A stretch of 64,000 bases of DNA. It comes from JBGAKG01 sp044224495. GTDB taxonomy: Bacteria > Myxococcota_A > Polyangia > Polyangiales > Polyangiaceae. The stretch lies in assembly GCA_044224495.1 (NCBI GenBank), contig JBGAKG010000025.1, forward strand, positions 62,001 through 126,000. The letters run 5' to 3'. Below the pieces are notes generated by a model, which searched no databases, was not told the origin of the DNA, and saw only the letters and a program-made list of their open reading frames with translations. This document shows, one piece after another, positions 13,344-21,549 of the stretch (position 1 is the stretch's first letter; every line of letters starts with the position of its first letter). Made by a program: the position numbers and the translations under genes.

Positions 13344-15029
13344 TCAGGGGGCCTCGACCGCCCCGAGCGTGCAGCCGTCCGGCGTCTTCCGCGGCTTCCC
13401 GCGTTGATCGAGCGCCGGGCAGCCCTTCCCCGCCCCGAGGGCCGGGCTCCCTGCTCCCGGCAGCACCGTCTTGGTCGGCCCCCCGTTGTCGCCGAGCTGT
13501 CCCAACTTGGGATCCGCGAACGTGGTCCCCGTGCCGCAGGCCGGATCCGCGTTGGTGCAGACGGTGTGCTTGTCGGGCCACTGCAGGTTGGCGCCGCCTC
13601 CGCCGGCCTTGGTCTGGCAGGCCATCGGCGCCCCGCAGTCCTTGCTCGTGTTGTTGGAGAACAGCGTGTTGGTCATGACGTACGCCGTGTTCCCCGCGAG
13701 CGCCGCCCCGAAGAGACCCGAGCCGCCCTCGGCCTTGTTCTCGGCGAACGTGCAGGACGCGATCGTGCCCCCGGGCGTGCCGTTGAAATGGGCGATCGCG
13801 CCGCCGAGGCCCGCCGTCGCGCTGTTGCCGTAGAACGTGTCGTTCGTGAACGTGAACGTGGTGTCGTCGGATTGGATCGCGCCCGCGCCCTTCGCGCTGT
13901 TGTTCGAGAACGTCGAGCCCTCGATCACCAAGTTCGAGTGGTGGAAGTAGAGCGCGCCCCCACCGCCACCGGGCACGCTGTTCCCATCGAACGTGCACGC
14001 GCGGATCGTGCTCGTCTGCACCCCGATGTCGGGCGTGCGGAAGATGGCGCCCGCGAGCGCCGTGGCTTGATTCCCGGTGAACGTGGAGCCGCAGATCAAG
14101 AGAGCGCCGTCGCTCCCGCCGTCGATCGTGATCGCCGCGCCGCTCCCGCCGCTGCCGACCTCTCCGCTCTGCGTGGACGGACACTTCTGCTTGTCGATGG
14201 TGTTGCCACCCGTGCCGAGCGCCTTGTTGTTCGTGAACTTGGACCCGACGACCGTGAGGTCGCTGTTGAGCATGTAGATGCCCGCCCCGTTCGAGCCGGT
14301 GTTGCCGTCGAACGTGCTGTCCTGGACGATGACGCCGAGCGAGCCGAGCGCGTAGATCGCACCGCCGACGTCGGGCCCGAGCGGCGGTGCGGCGTTGTTC
14401 ACGAACGTGCTCTTGTAGACGTGGAGCAACCCGTTCCGCACGAAGATGACGGAGCCGCCGCCATCCACGTCGGTGCCTTGAGAGCACGGCGCCGGCGCGG
14501 CGGGGATGGCGGTGCCGCTCGACTTGCCGCCCGTGAACGTGAGGTTCTGGAGCGTGACCGTGACCTTCGACGTCCGGTAGTTGCCGTCGGAGAAGCTGAG
14601 CAGCCGCGTCGCGTTCTTCCCGTCCAGCGTGATCTTCCCGCCGCCGTCGATCGTCGTGTCGACGTTCGTCTTGAGCTTCTTCTCGCTCGTGAGCGTGATC
14701 GTCGCGGGAGCGGCGCCGCAGTCGAACGTGATGATGCCGCCCTTCTGGAGCGCCGCGTCCAGCACGACCTCGGTGCAGCTCGCCGGCGTGCCGGTGCCGA
14801 CCACGGTCGTGGGCTTCGAGACGTCGACGGGCGTCAGGGCCGCGCTGCACGTCGGCGGGCTGACGCTGCCGTCGGGGGAACCGTTCCCGTCGGGCGCCAC
14901 GCTCCCATCGGAGGGCACTCCCCCGTCGTTCGTCGTTCCACCGTCGGTCGGCGTCGTCGAGTCGTCGCCCCCGCAGGCCGCGAAGACGAACCCCAGGGCA
15001 GCCACCGCGAAGAGCGGAGAGGAGCGCAT
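13344..15029 (-). CDS. Lipoprotein with parallel beta-helix, choice-of-anchor Q type
   Basis: A 561-residue protein. The signal peptide ends in lipobox FAAC (Cys19), followed by a low-complexity Gly/Asp/Pro/Ser linker to about residue 58. The rest contains repeated short units (NNSAKGAGAIQ, NKALGTGGN, GNSATAGLGGA, ENKAEGGSG) like the polymorphic-outer-membrane or pectate-lyase-like right-handed helix. It ends with the PALGAGKGCPALDQRG...LGAVEAP signature of the choice-of-anchor Q family. It is probably exposed at the cell surface. No catalytic residues are identified. A large antisense frame across it is a composition artefact. Confidence 0.85.
   Translation of the reverse strand: MRSSPLFAVAALGFVFAACGGDDSTTPTDGGTTNDGGVPSDGSVAPDGNGSPDGSVSPPTCSAALTPVDVSKPTTVVGTGTPASCTEVVLDAALQKGGIITFDCGAAPATITLTSEKKLKTNVDTTIDGGGKITLDGKNATRLLSFSDGNYRTSKVTVTLQNLTFTGGKSSGTAIPAAPAPCSQGTDVDGGGSVIFVRNGLLHVYKSTFVNNAAPPLGPDVGGAIYALGSLGVIVQDSTFDGNTGSNGAGIYMLNSDLTVVGSKFTNNKALGTGGNTIDKQKCPSTQSGEVGSGGSGAAITIDGGSDGALLICGSTFTGNQATALAGAIFRTPDIGVQTSTIRACTFDGNSVPGGGGGALYFHHSNLVIEGSTFSNNSAKGAGAIQSDDTTFTFTNDTFYGNSATAGLGGAIAHFNGTPGGTIASCTFAENKAEGGSGLFGAALAGNTAYVMTNTLFSNNTSKDCGAPMACQTKAGGGGANLQWPDKHTVCTNADPACGTGTTFADPKLGQLGDNGGPTKTVLPGAGSPALGAGKGCPALDQRGKPRKTPDGCTLGAVEAP
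13499..13513. repeat. 15-nt palindrome GTCCCAACTTGGGAT inside coding sequence
   Basis: Lies within the beta-helix lipoprotein gene and matches the GTNCC-N5-GGNAC family at 14 of 15 symmetric positions. Its presence inside a gene argues for a dispersed palindrome rather than only promoter operators. Confidence 0.5.
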
Positions 15030-15046
15030 CCTCTCAGTCTACGCGA

Positions 15047-16066
15047 TCACCCGAGCCAGTCCGCGCCCTTCGGCTCTTTGGCCGCGCCGCGTTCGATCGT
15101 GCTCTCGCGGTAGGCGTGGTTCCGCGCGCGCATCAGCTCGCCGATCGGGCGGAGCTCGACGGCGGCGTGCCACGGATCGAACGACATCGCCTCGATCGCG
15201 CTGCTCACCTTCGCGCCGCGCTCGCTCGTGGGATCCTGCTCCGGGAGCGTGAGCCGGGCGACGGTGAGCCACGGCGAAGCTTCGGCCGACCACTCGACGG
15301 TGGGATCCTCGATCGGGGTCGTCGCGTCGTCGACGTAGAACTGGAGCTGGAAGTCCCACTCCACCGCGCCCTTCTTCACGCGCTCGGTGAGCTCGCTCCC
15401 GAGATCCTCGGGCGTCGGCCCGTCGGCCGTGGCGCGCGGCACGAGGGAAAACTTCGCCGCGTGGTCGCCGAAGCGGATCGGCAGCGCGCTGTAGTAGCGC
15501 GTCGCCGCGATCGACGAGATGGGCCGCCCGAGGCCGCTCGTCAGCGTGCGGAGGATGCCCACGCCGCGGAAGAACCCGGCCGCGCCGAAGAACCCGAAGA
15601 TGGCGAGCGGGTTGGCCGCCGCCCGCACGGCGGCGACGAACTCGCGCGCGTTGGCGAACGGCACCGCGGCGTCGCGGATGGCGAGGAAGTCCTGCGTCGT
15701 CTCGTCCTCCATGCCGGGGATGAGCTTCTTCCCCGGTGCGCCGAGGACCTTGAGCGCGATGCCGCGCACGTCCCCTTTGCGATCGGGTTGCGGCTTCATC
15801 GCGCCGTTCGAGAACCGCACGTAGGCCTTGTAGGTCTTCGGCTCCGCGAAGAGCGCGACGCGCGCGTGCTCCGGAAGATCCGGAAGGACCTCGAGCTCCG
15901 CGAGGAGCCCGAGGTTCGACTTCGGGTGGAGCGCCCGCTGCTTCTTCGCGGCAGCGTCGCGCTTGGCCTGCAGCTCGCGCAAGGCAGTGGCGAGCGCGCG
16001 GTGGAGCGCCTCCTCGCCTTCGGGGACGACTTCTTTCCAGGTGGTGGAGGGAGCTTTCACAGGCAT
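15047..16066 (-). CDS. Catalase-fold heme protein
   Basis: A 339-residue protein starting MPVKAPSTTWKEVVPEGEEA. Residues 60-110 (ARVALFAEPKTYKAYVRFSN, then DRKGDVRGIALKVLG) match the heme-domain core of small catalase-related proteins, where an R-F-S-N/x-G strand and a D-x-R-G-x-A-L-K strand recur. The segment ETTQDFLAIRDAAVPFANAR continues the family pattern. The typical distal histidine of true catalases is not evident near the RFSNG strand, so peroxidase or lyase-like activity is as likely as catalase. The ATG overlaps the stop of the upstream lipoprotein gene by 10 bases, so the two form an operon. Confidence 0.72.
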   Translation of the reverse strand: MPVKAPSTTWKEVVPEGEEALHRALATALRELQAKRDAAAKKQRALHPKSNLGLLAELEVLPDLPEHARVALFAEPKTYKAYVRFSNGAMKPQPDRKGDVRGIALKVLGAPGKKLIPGMEDETTQDFLAIRDAAVPFANAREFVAAVRAAANPLAIFGFFGAAGFFRGVGILRTLTSGLGRPISSIAATRYYSALPIRFGDHAAKFSLVPRATADGPTPEDLGSELTERVKKGAVEWDFQLQFYVDDATTPIEDPTVEWSAEASPWLTVARLTLPEQDPTSERGAKVSSAIEAMSFDPWHAAVELRPIGELMRARNHAYRESTIERGAAKEPKGADWLG

Positions 16067-17028
16067 TGCGCGAGCGCATCGTAGGCGCTCGCGGTGCCGC
16101 CCGGAAGGGCTCGCTTGATCGCGGGGGTGCTCGAGGATTGCGTGAGCACGGCCGCGAGCTGCTTCTCCGTGCCGTGCACGGGCACGACGCAGCGGAACGA
16201 CTTCGCGTTGACCGTGACGGCGCCCGTCTTCGGGCTCACGGTCGTGTAGCTGCCGCCGAAGAGCCACTGGCACTGCTTCACGTTCCCGGTGCTGCGCGTG
16301 ATCGAGCAGACGAAGCGGAGCGCCTGCAGGTTCGAGTAGTCGCCGCCGCAGAACGTGTCGCCGCAGACCTGGTCGAAGTCGTTCTTCAGGTTCTGGCGCG
16401 CCGTGATCCACGTGTCCTGCCCGCCCGTGTCCGAGGCGTAGTCGAGCGCCTCGACGTAGGTGACCTTCGGCGGGTACTGCGGCACGAGGGTCGTCGCGCC
16501 GATCGGGTGCTGGAAGCACTCGCCGATGACGTCGTAGAGCGACGTGGTGGTGCCCGGCAGCACGCGCCGAATCGCCTTGTCGGAGTAGCTCGTGGGGGCG
16601 GCCGCGAGGAAAGCGGAGAGCTGCTTCGCGGTGCCCTTCGGCTTCACGTGGCACTGCCAGCTCGGGACGCTCGTCTGGAGCGCGGACGTGGTGGGATCGA
16701 CGAGCTCGCTCGAGCCGGTGAACGTCCACACGCAGTCGCGGATCGAGCCCGCCTTGCTGCTGACGCCGCACGTGAAGCCGAGGCTCGTGAGGTTCGCGTA
16801 GTCGCCGCCGCAGAACGTGTCCCCGCAGACCGCGTCGAACTCGGCGTCGAGCTTGCGCCGCACGTCGAGCCACTGCCCTTGCGCGGTGGGCGTCTGCCAG
16901 AAGTCGAGGATGTCGACGTAGCTCGTCGCGAGGGGGTCCTCGCTCACGCCGTCTTCCGCTCCGTCGTCTCCAGGCTGGATGGCGCAGGCCGCGAGGGCGA
17001 GGAGACCGAGGAGGGCGAGCTTCTTCAT
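16057..17028 (-). CDS. Lipoprotein with an internal domain duplication
   Basis: A 323-residue protein with signal MKKLALLGLLALAACAIQ (lipobox LAAC). Two halves repeat the same unit: WLDVRRKLDAEFDAVCGDTF in the first and WITARQNLKNDFDQVCGDTF in the second, each followed by CGGDY.NL..L.F.C, a Trp-containing strand and an RVLPG/RALPG...YD segment ending in CL/CF. Each unit has about five cysteines. It looks like a surface or periplasmic disulfide protein. It is co-transcribed with the overlapping catalase-like gene, which suggests a shared envelope or stress role, but no family name is recognised. Confidence 0.75.
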   Translation of the reverse strand: MKKLALLGLLALAACAIQPGDDGAEDGVSEDPLATSYVDILDFWQTPTAQGQWLDVRRKLDAEFDAVCGDTFCGGDYANLTSLGFTCGVSSKAGSIRDCVWTFTGSSELVDPTTSALQTSVPSWQCHVKPKGTAKQLSAFLAAAPTSYSDKAIRRVLPGTTTSLYDVIGECFQHPIGATTLVPQYPPKVTYVEALDYASDTGGQDTWITARQNLKNDFDQVCGDTFCGGDYSNLQALRFVCSITRSTGNVKQCQWLFGGSYTTVSPKTGAVTVNAKSFRCVVPVHGTEKQLAAVLTQSSSTPAIKRALPGGTASAYDALAQCL

Positions 17029-17111
17029 GGCGCCACCTTCCTACCTCAGCGCCTTGGGTAGTCAAGTGTCGGATGACACGGAGGGGCTGAAATCGGCTAG
17101 GGTTTCGGCCC

Positions 17112-17567
17112 ATGAAACGCGTCGCCGCCGTTGCGTTCTTCGCCGTCCTCCCCCTCGCCTTCGTTCTCGCCGGCTGCCCGAAGAAGGATCCGCCGACCGT
17201 GGATGCGGCCCCCGCGCCCACGCCGACACCGACGCCCACGCCGACGCCGACCGAGTCGGTGTCGCTCACCCCGCTCGACGTGGATGCCGGCTCGGACGCC
17301 GCCCCCGATGCGCCGGCCATCAAGTACACCGGCCCGGCGGTGAACCCGAATCAGCTCCGCATGAAGCAATGCTGCAACGCCCTCCGCACCCAGGCGAAGT
17401 CGCTTGGGACCGCGCCGGAGGCGGCGCAGATGCAACAAGCGGCCGCGATGTGCGACGGCGCCTCGATGGCCGTGACCTCGACCGGCGCCGGCCAGGCGCC
17501 CGAGTTCGCCCCCGTCCGCCAGATGCTCGCCGGGAAGACGATCCCCCCGCTCTGCCAGGGACTCTGA
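17112..17567 (+). CDS. Small lipoprotein with Thr-Pro repeat linker
   Basis: A 151-residue protein. Signal peptide MKRVAAVAFFAVLPLAFVLAG precedes Cys22. A (Thr-Pro)n stretch at about 36-46, encoded by near-perfect CCGACG/CCCACG repeats (17219-17252), forms the linker. The mature domain, about 70-150, is helical with KQCCNALRTQAK, MCDGAS and a final cysteine. It resembles many small myxobacterial lipoproteins without known function. It is convergent with the lipoprotein gene at 17759, with an imperfect inverted repeat between them. Confidence 0.7.
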   Translation: MKRVAAVAFFAVLPLAFVLAGCPKKDPPTVDAAPAPTPTPTPTPTPTESVSLTPLDVDAGSDAAPDAPAIKYTGPAVNPNQLRMKQCCNALRTQAKSLGTAPEAAQMQQAAAMCDGASMAVTSTGAGQAPEFAPVRQMLAGKTIPPLCQGL

Positions 17568-17679
17568 GTCGACGATCCAGAACGGGGCTGGGAGAGGGGA
17601 ATCCGACCCGCGGGGCTCGCACAGGTGACGTCAAGATGGGCTTTCCGCCCCTGCCCCAATCCCGTCCTCGATCGTCGAC
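17568..17679. repeat. Long imperfect inverted repeat between convergent genes
   Basis: The left arm 17568-17600 begins GTCGACGATC and the right arm 17648-17679 ends GATCGTCGAC. Allowing several mismatches the arms pair over about 32 bases, with a 47-base interior. It follows the stop of the small lipoprotein gene directly and could be a bidirectional terminator or a MITE-like insertion. Confidence 0.5.
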
Positions 17680-17758
17680 CGCGGCGCCTCCTCGTGCGCC
17701 GACATGGGTGGATTCCCGGCTCGCGAGGGATTGATCTCGAAATCGTCATCCCCGCCCG

Positions 17759-18463
17759 TCATCCGCCCGAAGCGCAGAAGATGGGGGCCAGCTTCTTGAA
17801 GTTGTCGACGAACGAGGCGCCGTCGAGGTCGCAGGCGGCGACCGCGCCGGCGTCGGGGATCGGGCAGACCGCCGTCGCGTAGGTCTTGCAGGACGTCTTC
17901 TCGGCGTCCCCCAGGCACTTGAGGTACGCCTGGAACGCGGCATCGTCACCGTCCGGGAGGGGGCACGCGCACGCCGCCGCGGAGCATTGCCGGCTCGCCT
18001 CGTACTTCGCGCCGCACCCCGTCGCGCCGAGCTCGCCGGACATGAGCGCGATGCATCCGCCGACGTTGAGGCTGATCACGTTGTTCGAGCGGAGGATCAT
18101 CGCCCCATAGCTCGTCGACGACTCGGGTGTGACGAGGCAGGTCGTGCACGCGGGGTTCGCCTTCTGGAAGGCCGTGCACGCGGTGCCCGAGCGCGTCTGC
18201 GGATCGAGGCAGTCCTTCGCGTACTGATCGATGTTCGCGGGCGTGCACGACGCGGAGGCCGCTGCCGGAGCGACCCACGTCGGCTGGAAGCCCGAGACGT
18301 CGCCCGGCGCGCACGACGGCGTCGCGTCGGGCGCAGCATCGGGAACGACGATCCGATCGGCGCGCACGTCCGGCGCGCCTCCATCCGTCGCCGCAGGGGG
18401 CGGGTCGGAGCACGCGGACGCGAGGACGAGGAGAGCTCCGGGGACGAGAAGAGCGTGGCGCAT
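17759..18463 (-). CDS. Cysteine-rich lipoprotein
   Basis: A 234-residue protein from ATG at 18463 preceded by GGAGG; the ATG at 18475 lacks a site. Signal MRHALLVPGALLVLASAC has lipobox ASAC. An Ala/Asp/Pro linker follows. The mature part has about 16 cysteines (CTPANIDQYAKDCLD, CTTCLVTP, CACPLPDGD, KTSCKTYATAVC), in a pattern seen in secreted lipoproteins of Polyangiales. It is probably attached to the outer membrane and disulfide-bonded. Function unknown. Confidence 0.7.
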   Translation of the reverse strand: MRHALLVPGALLVLASACSDPPPAATDGGAPDVRADRIVVPDAAPDATPSCAPGDVSGFQPTWVAPAAASASCTPANIDQYAKDCLDPQTRSGTACTAFQKANPACTTCLVTPESSTSYGAMILRSNNVISLNVGGCIALMSGELGATGCGAKYEASRQCSAAACACPLPDGDDAAFQAYLKCLGDAEKTSCKTYATAVCPIPDAGAVAACDLDGASFVDNFKKLAPIFCASGG

Positions 18464-18512
18464 CGTGGCCTCCACGCGTTGATTCCCGCGGTCCCCGCGG
18501 TTGATCGCCGAA

Positions 18513-19358
18513 TCAGCGCGGCGGGCCGCCGGCCCACGCGGACGCCGCGCCCGTGAAGCGCGCTGGCGCGCCGGTCACTGCGCGCGCCCGAAGGACCGCG
18601 TTGCCTTCGACGAACGTGATCGAGACGACGCGCCCGCCGGCCGTGAACCCGAGGAGCCCGCCGGGCCCCTCGACGAGCCCTTCGATCGGCTCGTTCGTCG
18701 GGAGCGCGAACGACGCGCGGACCGCGCCCGTGAGCGGATCGATCCGCTGGAGCGTGACCACTCCGGCGGAGTCCGCGAGCGTGACCCAACCGTCGCCGTC
18801 GCCGGTGACGAGCACGTCCCCTGCCGTCTGTCCCAAATTGGGACGCTTCACGATCTCGGTCTGGGCGCCGAGGATGTCGAGGGTGACCAGCCGACCGCCT
18901 TCGTCCCCGAGGAGCTTGGTCCCGCCGGTGGGCTGCGCGACGAACGCGACTGCGAACGACGTCGCGACGTTGAAGTGCGCGGTCGGCTCGCAGACGCCGT
19001 CGCGAACCCGATAGAGCGCGCCGACCCCGCTCGCCCAACCGGCGGCGACGAGCTCCCCGTCGTCCTTGCGCGTCAGCTCGACGAGCGCGAGGTCGCACCC
19101 GCGCAGGGCACGCGGTGGGCCGAACGCGTTCGCCACCGGATCGAAGTCGTAGAGCGACTGCCCGTCGGTCGCGACGATGCTCGCTTGCGTCGCGCTGCCG
19201 AGGGCAGGCCCGTCGTCGAGCGACCCGAGCGTATAGTCCGCGCTGCACCCCAGTGCGGCGCTAGAGAGCGCGAGCGCGAACGCGAAGGGCAGCCGCGTCC
19301 GCCGCCATCTGCCCGGGGTGGGACGGAGGGAATCGCCGGTCGTACTCGTCGAGTGCAC
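18513..19358 (-). CDS. Lipoprotein with beta-propeller-like repeats
   Basis: A 281-residue protein. The lipobox AALGC lies after a basic n-region (RRTRLPFAFALALSSAALGC). The mature part repeats short strand patterns (LYDFDPVANAF, ALYRVRDG, LVTLDILGAQ, VTLQRIDPLTGAVRASF) like a YVTN/beta-propeller. With the start at 19358 it overlaps the upstream gene by 98 bases, which is large; an internal non-ATG start may be used. It is the third gene of an ECF sigma operon and may be a target or sensor of it. A palindrome of the 15-nt family lies inside at 18830. Confidence 0.65.
   Translation of the reverse strand: MHSTSTTGDSLRPTPGRWRRTRLPFAFALALSSAALGCSADYTLGSLDDGPALGSATQASIVATDGQSLYDFDPVANAFGPPRALRGCDLALVELTRKDDGELVAAGWASGVGALYRVRDGVCEPTAHFNVATSFAVAFVAQPTGGTKLLGDEGGRLVTLDILGAQTEIVKRPNLGQTAGDVLVTGDGDGWVTLADSAGVVTLQRIDPLTGAVRASFALPTNEPIEGLVEGPGGLLGFTAGGRVVSITFVEGNAVLRARAVTGAPARFTGAASAWAGGPPR
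18830..18844. repeat. 15-nt palindrome GTCCCAAATTGGGAC inside coding sequence
   Basis: A perfect palindrome in the beta-propeller-like lipoprotein gene; same family as copies at 1581, 7470 and 13499. The AT-rich centre stands out in strongly GC-biased coding DNA, suggesting selection for the motif or a recent insertion. Confidence 0.55.
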
Positions 19359-19929
19359 GGAGCGCGGCCTCCTTGTCTCGATCGTACACCGCCTTGCGGG
19401 CCTGGTCGATGAGCCTGACCTCGTCGGCGAAGGTGCCGCCGCTGGCCGACGGTTGGGGCGGAACGGGCTTGGTCGCGTGCCCGCTCGGAGGTGCGAGCGC
19501 CGAAGCGGACGCCGTGGCGACCGGCGCGCTCGCGCCGGGCGCGGCCGCCACCGAGGCGGAGGCGCTGGGCGGGCTCAGGACCGGCGGAGCCGCGCTCGCG
19601 AGCGGGGCATCGTGAACCGCCGCGCTGGCGCTGGGGCTCGGGCCCGCGTCGGAGCCGGCCGACCCGCCGAGCGCCAGCCAGCCCGCGATCCCGACGACCA
19701 CCAGCCCGAGCGCGCCGACCGCCACCTTGGCCGCGAGCCCGCTGCCACCGCTGGCCGAGGCGCCCCCCGTCGGCGCAGGCGGAAGCCCGAGCGCCGCAAG
19801 CGTCGCTCGCCGCGTGTCGTCGGATGCCCGGACGTCCTTCGCCTCGCGGAGGAGCGCTTGCTCGAAGGGGTCCTTCGTCTCCTCGGCCAGCGTGGGGAGA
19901 GACTCGGGTGAATTCTTCGGATCGGTCAC
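19261..19929 (-). CDS. Single-pass membrane protein partnered with ECF sigma factor (anti-sigma-like)
   Basis: A 222-residue protein from GTG at 19929 that overlaps the sigma factor stop as GTGA. The cytoplasmic N-terminal 70 residues contain an acidic helix (DPFEQALLREAKDVRASD), then a transmembrane helix (AKVAVGALGLVVVGIAGWLA, about residues 68-87). A long Ala/Ser/Pro-rich periplasmic linker and a helical end domain (LIDQARKAVYDRDKEAALRA) follow. This order is common for sigma regulators in myxobacteria. No zinc-binding HxxxCxxC anti-sigma motif is present, so anti-sigma function is inferred from position only. Confidence 0.65.
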   Translation of the reverse strand: MTDPKNSPESLPTLAEETKDPFEQALLREAKDVRASDDTRRATLAALGLPPAPTGGASASGGSGLAAKVAVGALGLVVVGIAGWLALGGSAGSDAGPSPSASAAVHDAPLASAAPPVLSPPSASASVAAAPGASAPVATASASALAPPSGHATKPVPPQPSASGGTFADEVRLIDQARKAVYDRDKEAALRALDEYDRRFPPSHPGQMAADAAALRVRARAL

Positions 19930-20516
19930 GGCCGGCCCCCTCTCCGCCACCGCGCCGCGCGCTCGCGAAACTCCTCGCGCGCGCGGCGGAGGCGCGACGC
20001 GACCGTGCCCGGCGGGATCTCGAGGAGCGCCGCGATCTCCGCCATCGACAGCTCCTCGACCTCGTGGAGCACGAACGGCTCGCGCAGCTCGTCCGGCATC
20101 GCGTCGAGGACCTGCTCGAGCGCCTCGGCCGCGCGGCGGCGGTCGACGAGCTCCTCTGCGGTGAAGCCCTCGGCCGGTGCGTCGTCGACCGGTGGGTCCT
20201 CGCGCCGCCGCGCCATCGTGCGCCGCGCGTGAGCGGCCACGTGGAGGGCCGTGCGGTAGAGGAACGCGCGCTCCGCCCCGTGGTCGACGTCCGCCAAGCG
20301 CCGCGAGAGCGTCAGGAACACCTTCTGGACCGCATCGTCGATCTCGCCCGACGGGACGCCCAGCCGCCGCAGCACGCGCGCGGTCGCGTCGATGTGGGCC
20401 TCGACCGCCGCGCGCAGGCGCTCGTCGTCCTGGCGCGCGCGGGCGGCGCTCGGCGCGGCGATCGACGGCGGGGCGGACGACATGGCGAAGGGAGGCGTGG
20501 AGACGAAGGCTGTCAC
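19926..20516 (-). CDS. ECF-type RNA polymerase sigma factor
   Basis: A 196-residue protein. Region 2 is RVLRRLGVPSGEIDDAVQKV then FLTLSRRL, with the D-A-V-Q-x-V-F motif that contacts polymerase. Region 4 is VLDAMPDELREPFVLHEVEE then LSMAEIAALLEIPPGTVASR, a clear HTH. The first 30 residues are low complexity and the real start could be the internal ATG at residue 12. It heads an operon with a membrane partner and a lipoprotein and probably responds to an envelope signal. Confidence 0.9.
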   Translation of the reverse strand: MTAFVSTPPFAMSSAPPSIAAPSAARARQDDERLRAAVEAHIDATARVLRRLGVPSGEIDDAVQKVFLTLSRRLADVDHGAERAFLYRTALHVAAHARRTMARRREDPPVDDAPAEGFTAEELVDRRRAAEALEQVLDAMPDELREPFVLHEVEELSMAEIAALLEIPPGTVASRLRRAREEFRERAARWRRGGRP

Positions 20517-20553
20517 TGCTTCATGGGCTCATTCCCACAAGAGCCGGAGTTGA

Positions 20554-21549
20554 TCACCAAATCGAACGCCCGAGCGACACACCCACGGAGAGCATCGCGC
20601 CCACCGGAGGCACGGTGAAGAGTACGGCATCGCTCGGGGCCAGGAGAAACCGCGCGCGGATCAGCGGGACCAGGAACGCGGCCCCCAGCTCGAAGGCGAG
20701 CGCCCCGACCGGCACCCGCACCCGGACCGACGGCCCCAGATCGACGAGCGGAGCCCACACCGACCGCGCATCGCGCACCCCGACCACCGGCAGCGCCTCG
20801 GCGCGGAGCGCCCCCGCACCGACGGTGAGGCCGAGCCGCGCCTCTGCACCACCGAGCGGGATCCGAAGCGCGCCCAAGTCCAAGCGCCCGCCGATCCACG
20901 TGAACGACGCTTCGGCGCGGGCCGCTTCGCCGACCCCCGCCGCGGTCCCCGCCGAGAGCGCCTCCAGCGCGAGCCGGGCGACGAACGCGATGCCCCGCGC
21001 GCGGAACGCATCGAGCTCCGCGAAGGCCGAGCCCCCGAACGAAAGCCGCGGCCCGAGGTGGCTCGCGAGGGCCAGATCCGCACCGAAGGAGATGAAGCCC
21101 CCGGCGGACGTGCGCGGCGACGGCTCCTCGGGCGCATCTCTTCGCGGAGGAGGCGCCGGCGGCGGCACCGGCACGGCGGTCACCGCAGCCGCAGGGGGCG
21201 CGGGCGGAGCCGCCGCGACGGCGGCGATCGCGAGCGCGACCGCGAGCGCATCGGCGAGCGTCGCGCAGCTCGCCTCGCGAAACGTGCGCGCGACACCGCT
21301 CGACGTGACGAGCCGGCCCTCGAGCGACCCGCGCTCGCGCGCGATCGTGATCGTCGCATGGAGCGCGGCGGACGCGTCGATGATGACGGAGCGCTCGCGG
21401 AGGCGAGCCTCCACGTCGGCCGCGCGCGGGCACTCCGCGGGCGCGTCGTACACGAGGACCACGCTCGCCGGCGGCGGCTCTGCCGCCCCAGCGCGCGCGC
21501 CGACCAACGAGGTCGCGGCGACGGCGAGCGCGGCCCACGCTCGCTTCAC
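20554..21549 (-). CDS. Exported protein with C-terminal beta-barrel-like region
   Basis: A 331-residue protein from GTG at 21549, overlapping thiL's stop as GTGA. A signal peptide (WAALAVAATSLVGARAGAAE) is followed by a domain with CPRAADVEARLRER and a second cysteine (EASCATLADALAVALAIAAV), then a Pro-rich linker. The C-terminal 180 residues alternate Gly/aromatic strands (GFISFGADLALASHLGP, GGRLDLGALRIPLG, FELGAAFLVPLIRARF, VGAMLSVGVSLGRSIW-stop), typical of an outer-membrane barrel ending in an aromatic residue. Myxobacteria have many paralogues of this type. It is the last gene of the mglA-like/thiL operon. Confidence 0.68.
   Translation of the reverse strand: MKRAWAALAVAATSLVGARAGAAEPPPASVVLVYDAPAECPRAADVEARLRERSVIIDASAALHATITIARERGSLEGRLVTSSGVARTFREASCATLADALAVALAIAAVAAAPPAPPAAAVTAVPVPPPAPPPRRDAPEEPSPRTSAGGFISFGADLALASHLGPRLSFGGSAFAELDAFRARGIAFVARLALEALSAGTAAGVGEAARAEASFTWIGGRLDLGALRIPLGGAEARLGLTVGAGALRAEALPVVGVRDARSVWAPLVDLGPSVRVRVPVGALAFELGAAFLVPLIRARFLLAPSDAVLFTVPPVGAMLSVGVSLGRSIW

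Noticed and set aside
13404..15113. 569-residue open frame on the plus strand
   Set aside because: It is antisense to the beta-helix lipoprotein gene and is rich in Arg/Ala/Val/Glu as expected of a high-GC shadow frame; no domain is visible.
17219..17252. Short tandem repeat as possible CRISPR or VNTR locus
   Set aside because: It is a Thr-Pro linker coding repeat with no spacers.
15047..17329. 760-residue frame that would fuse the catalase-like protein to an upstream region
   Set aside because: The part above 16066 is a shadow of the duplicated-domain lipoprotein; the ATG at 16066 overlaps that gene's stop.
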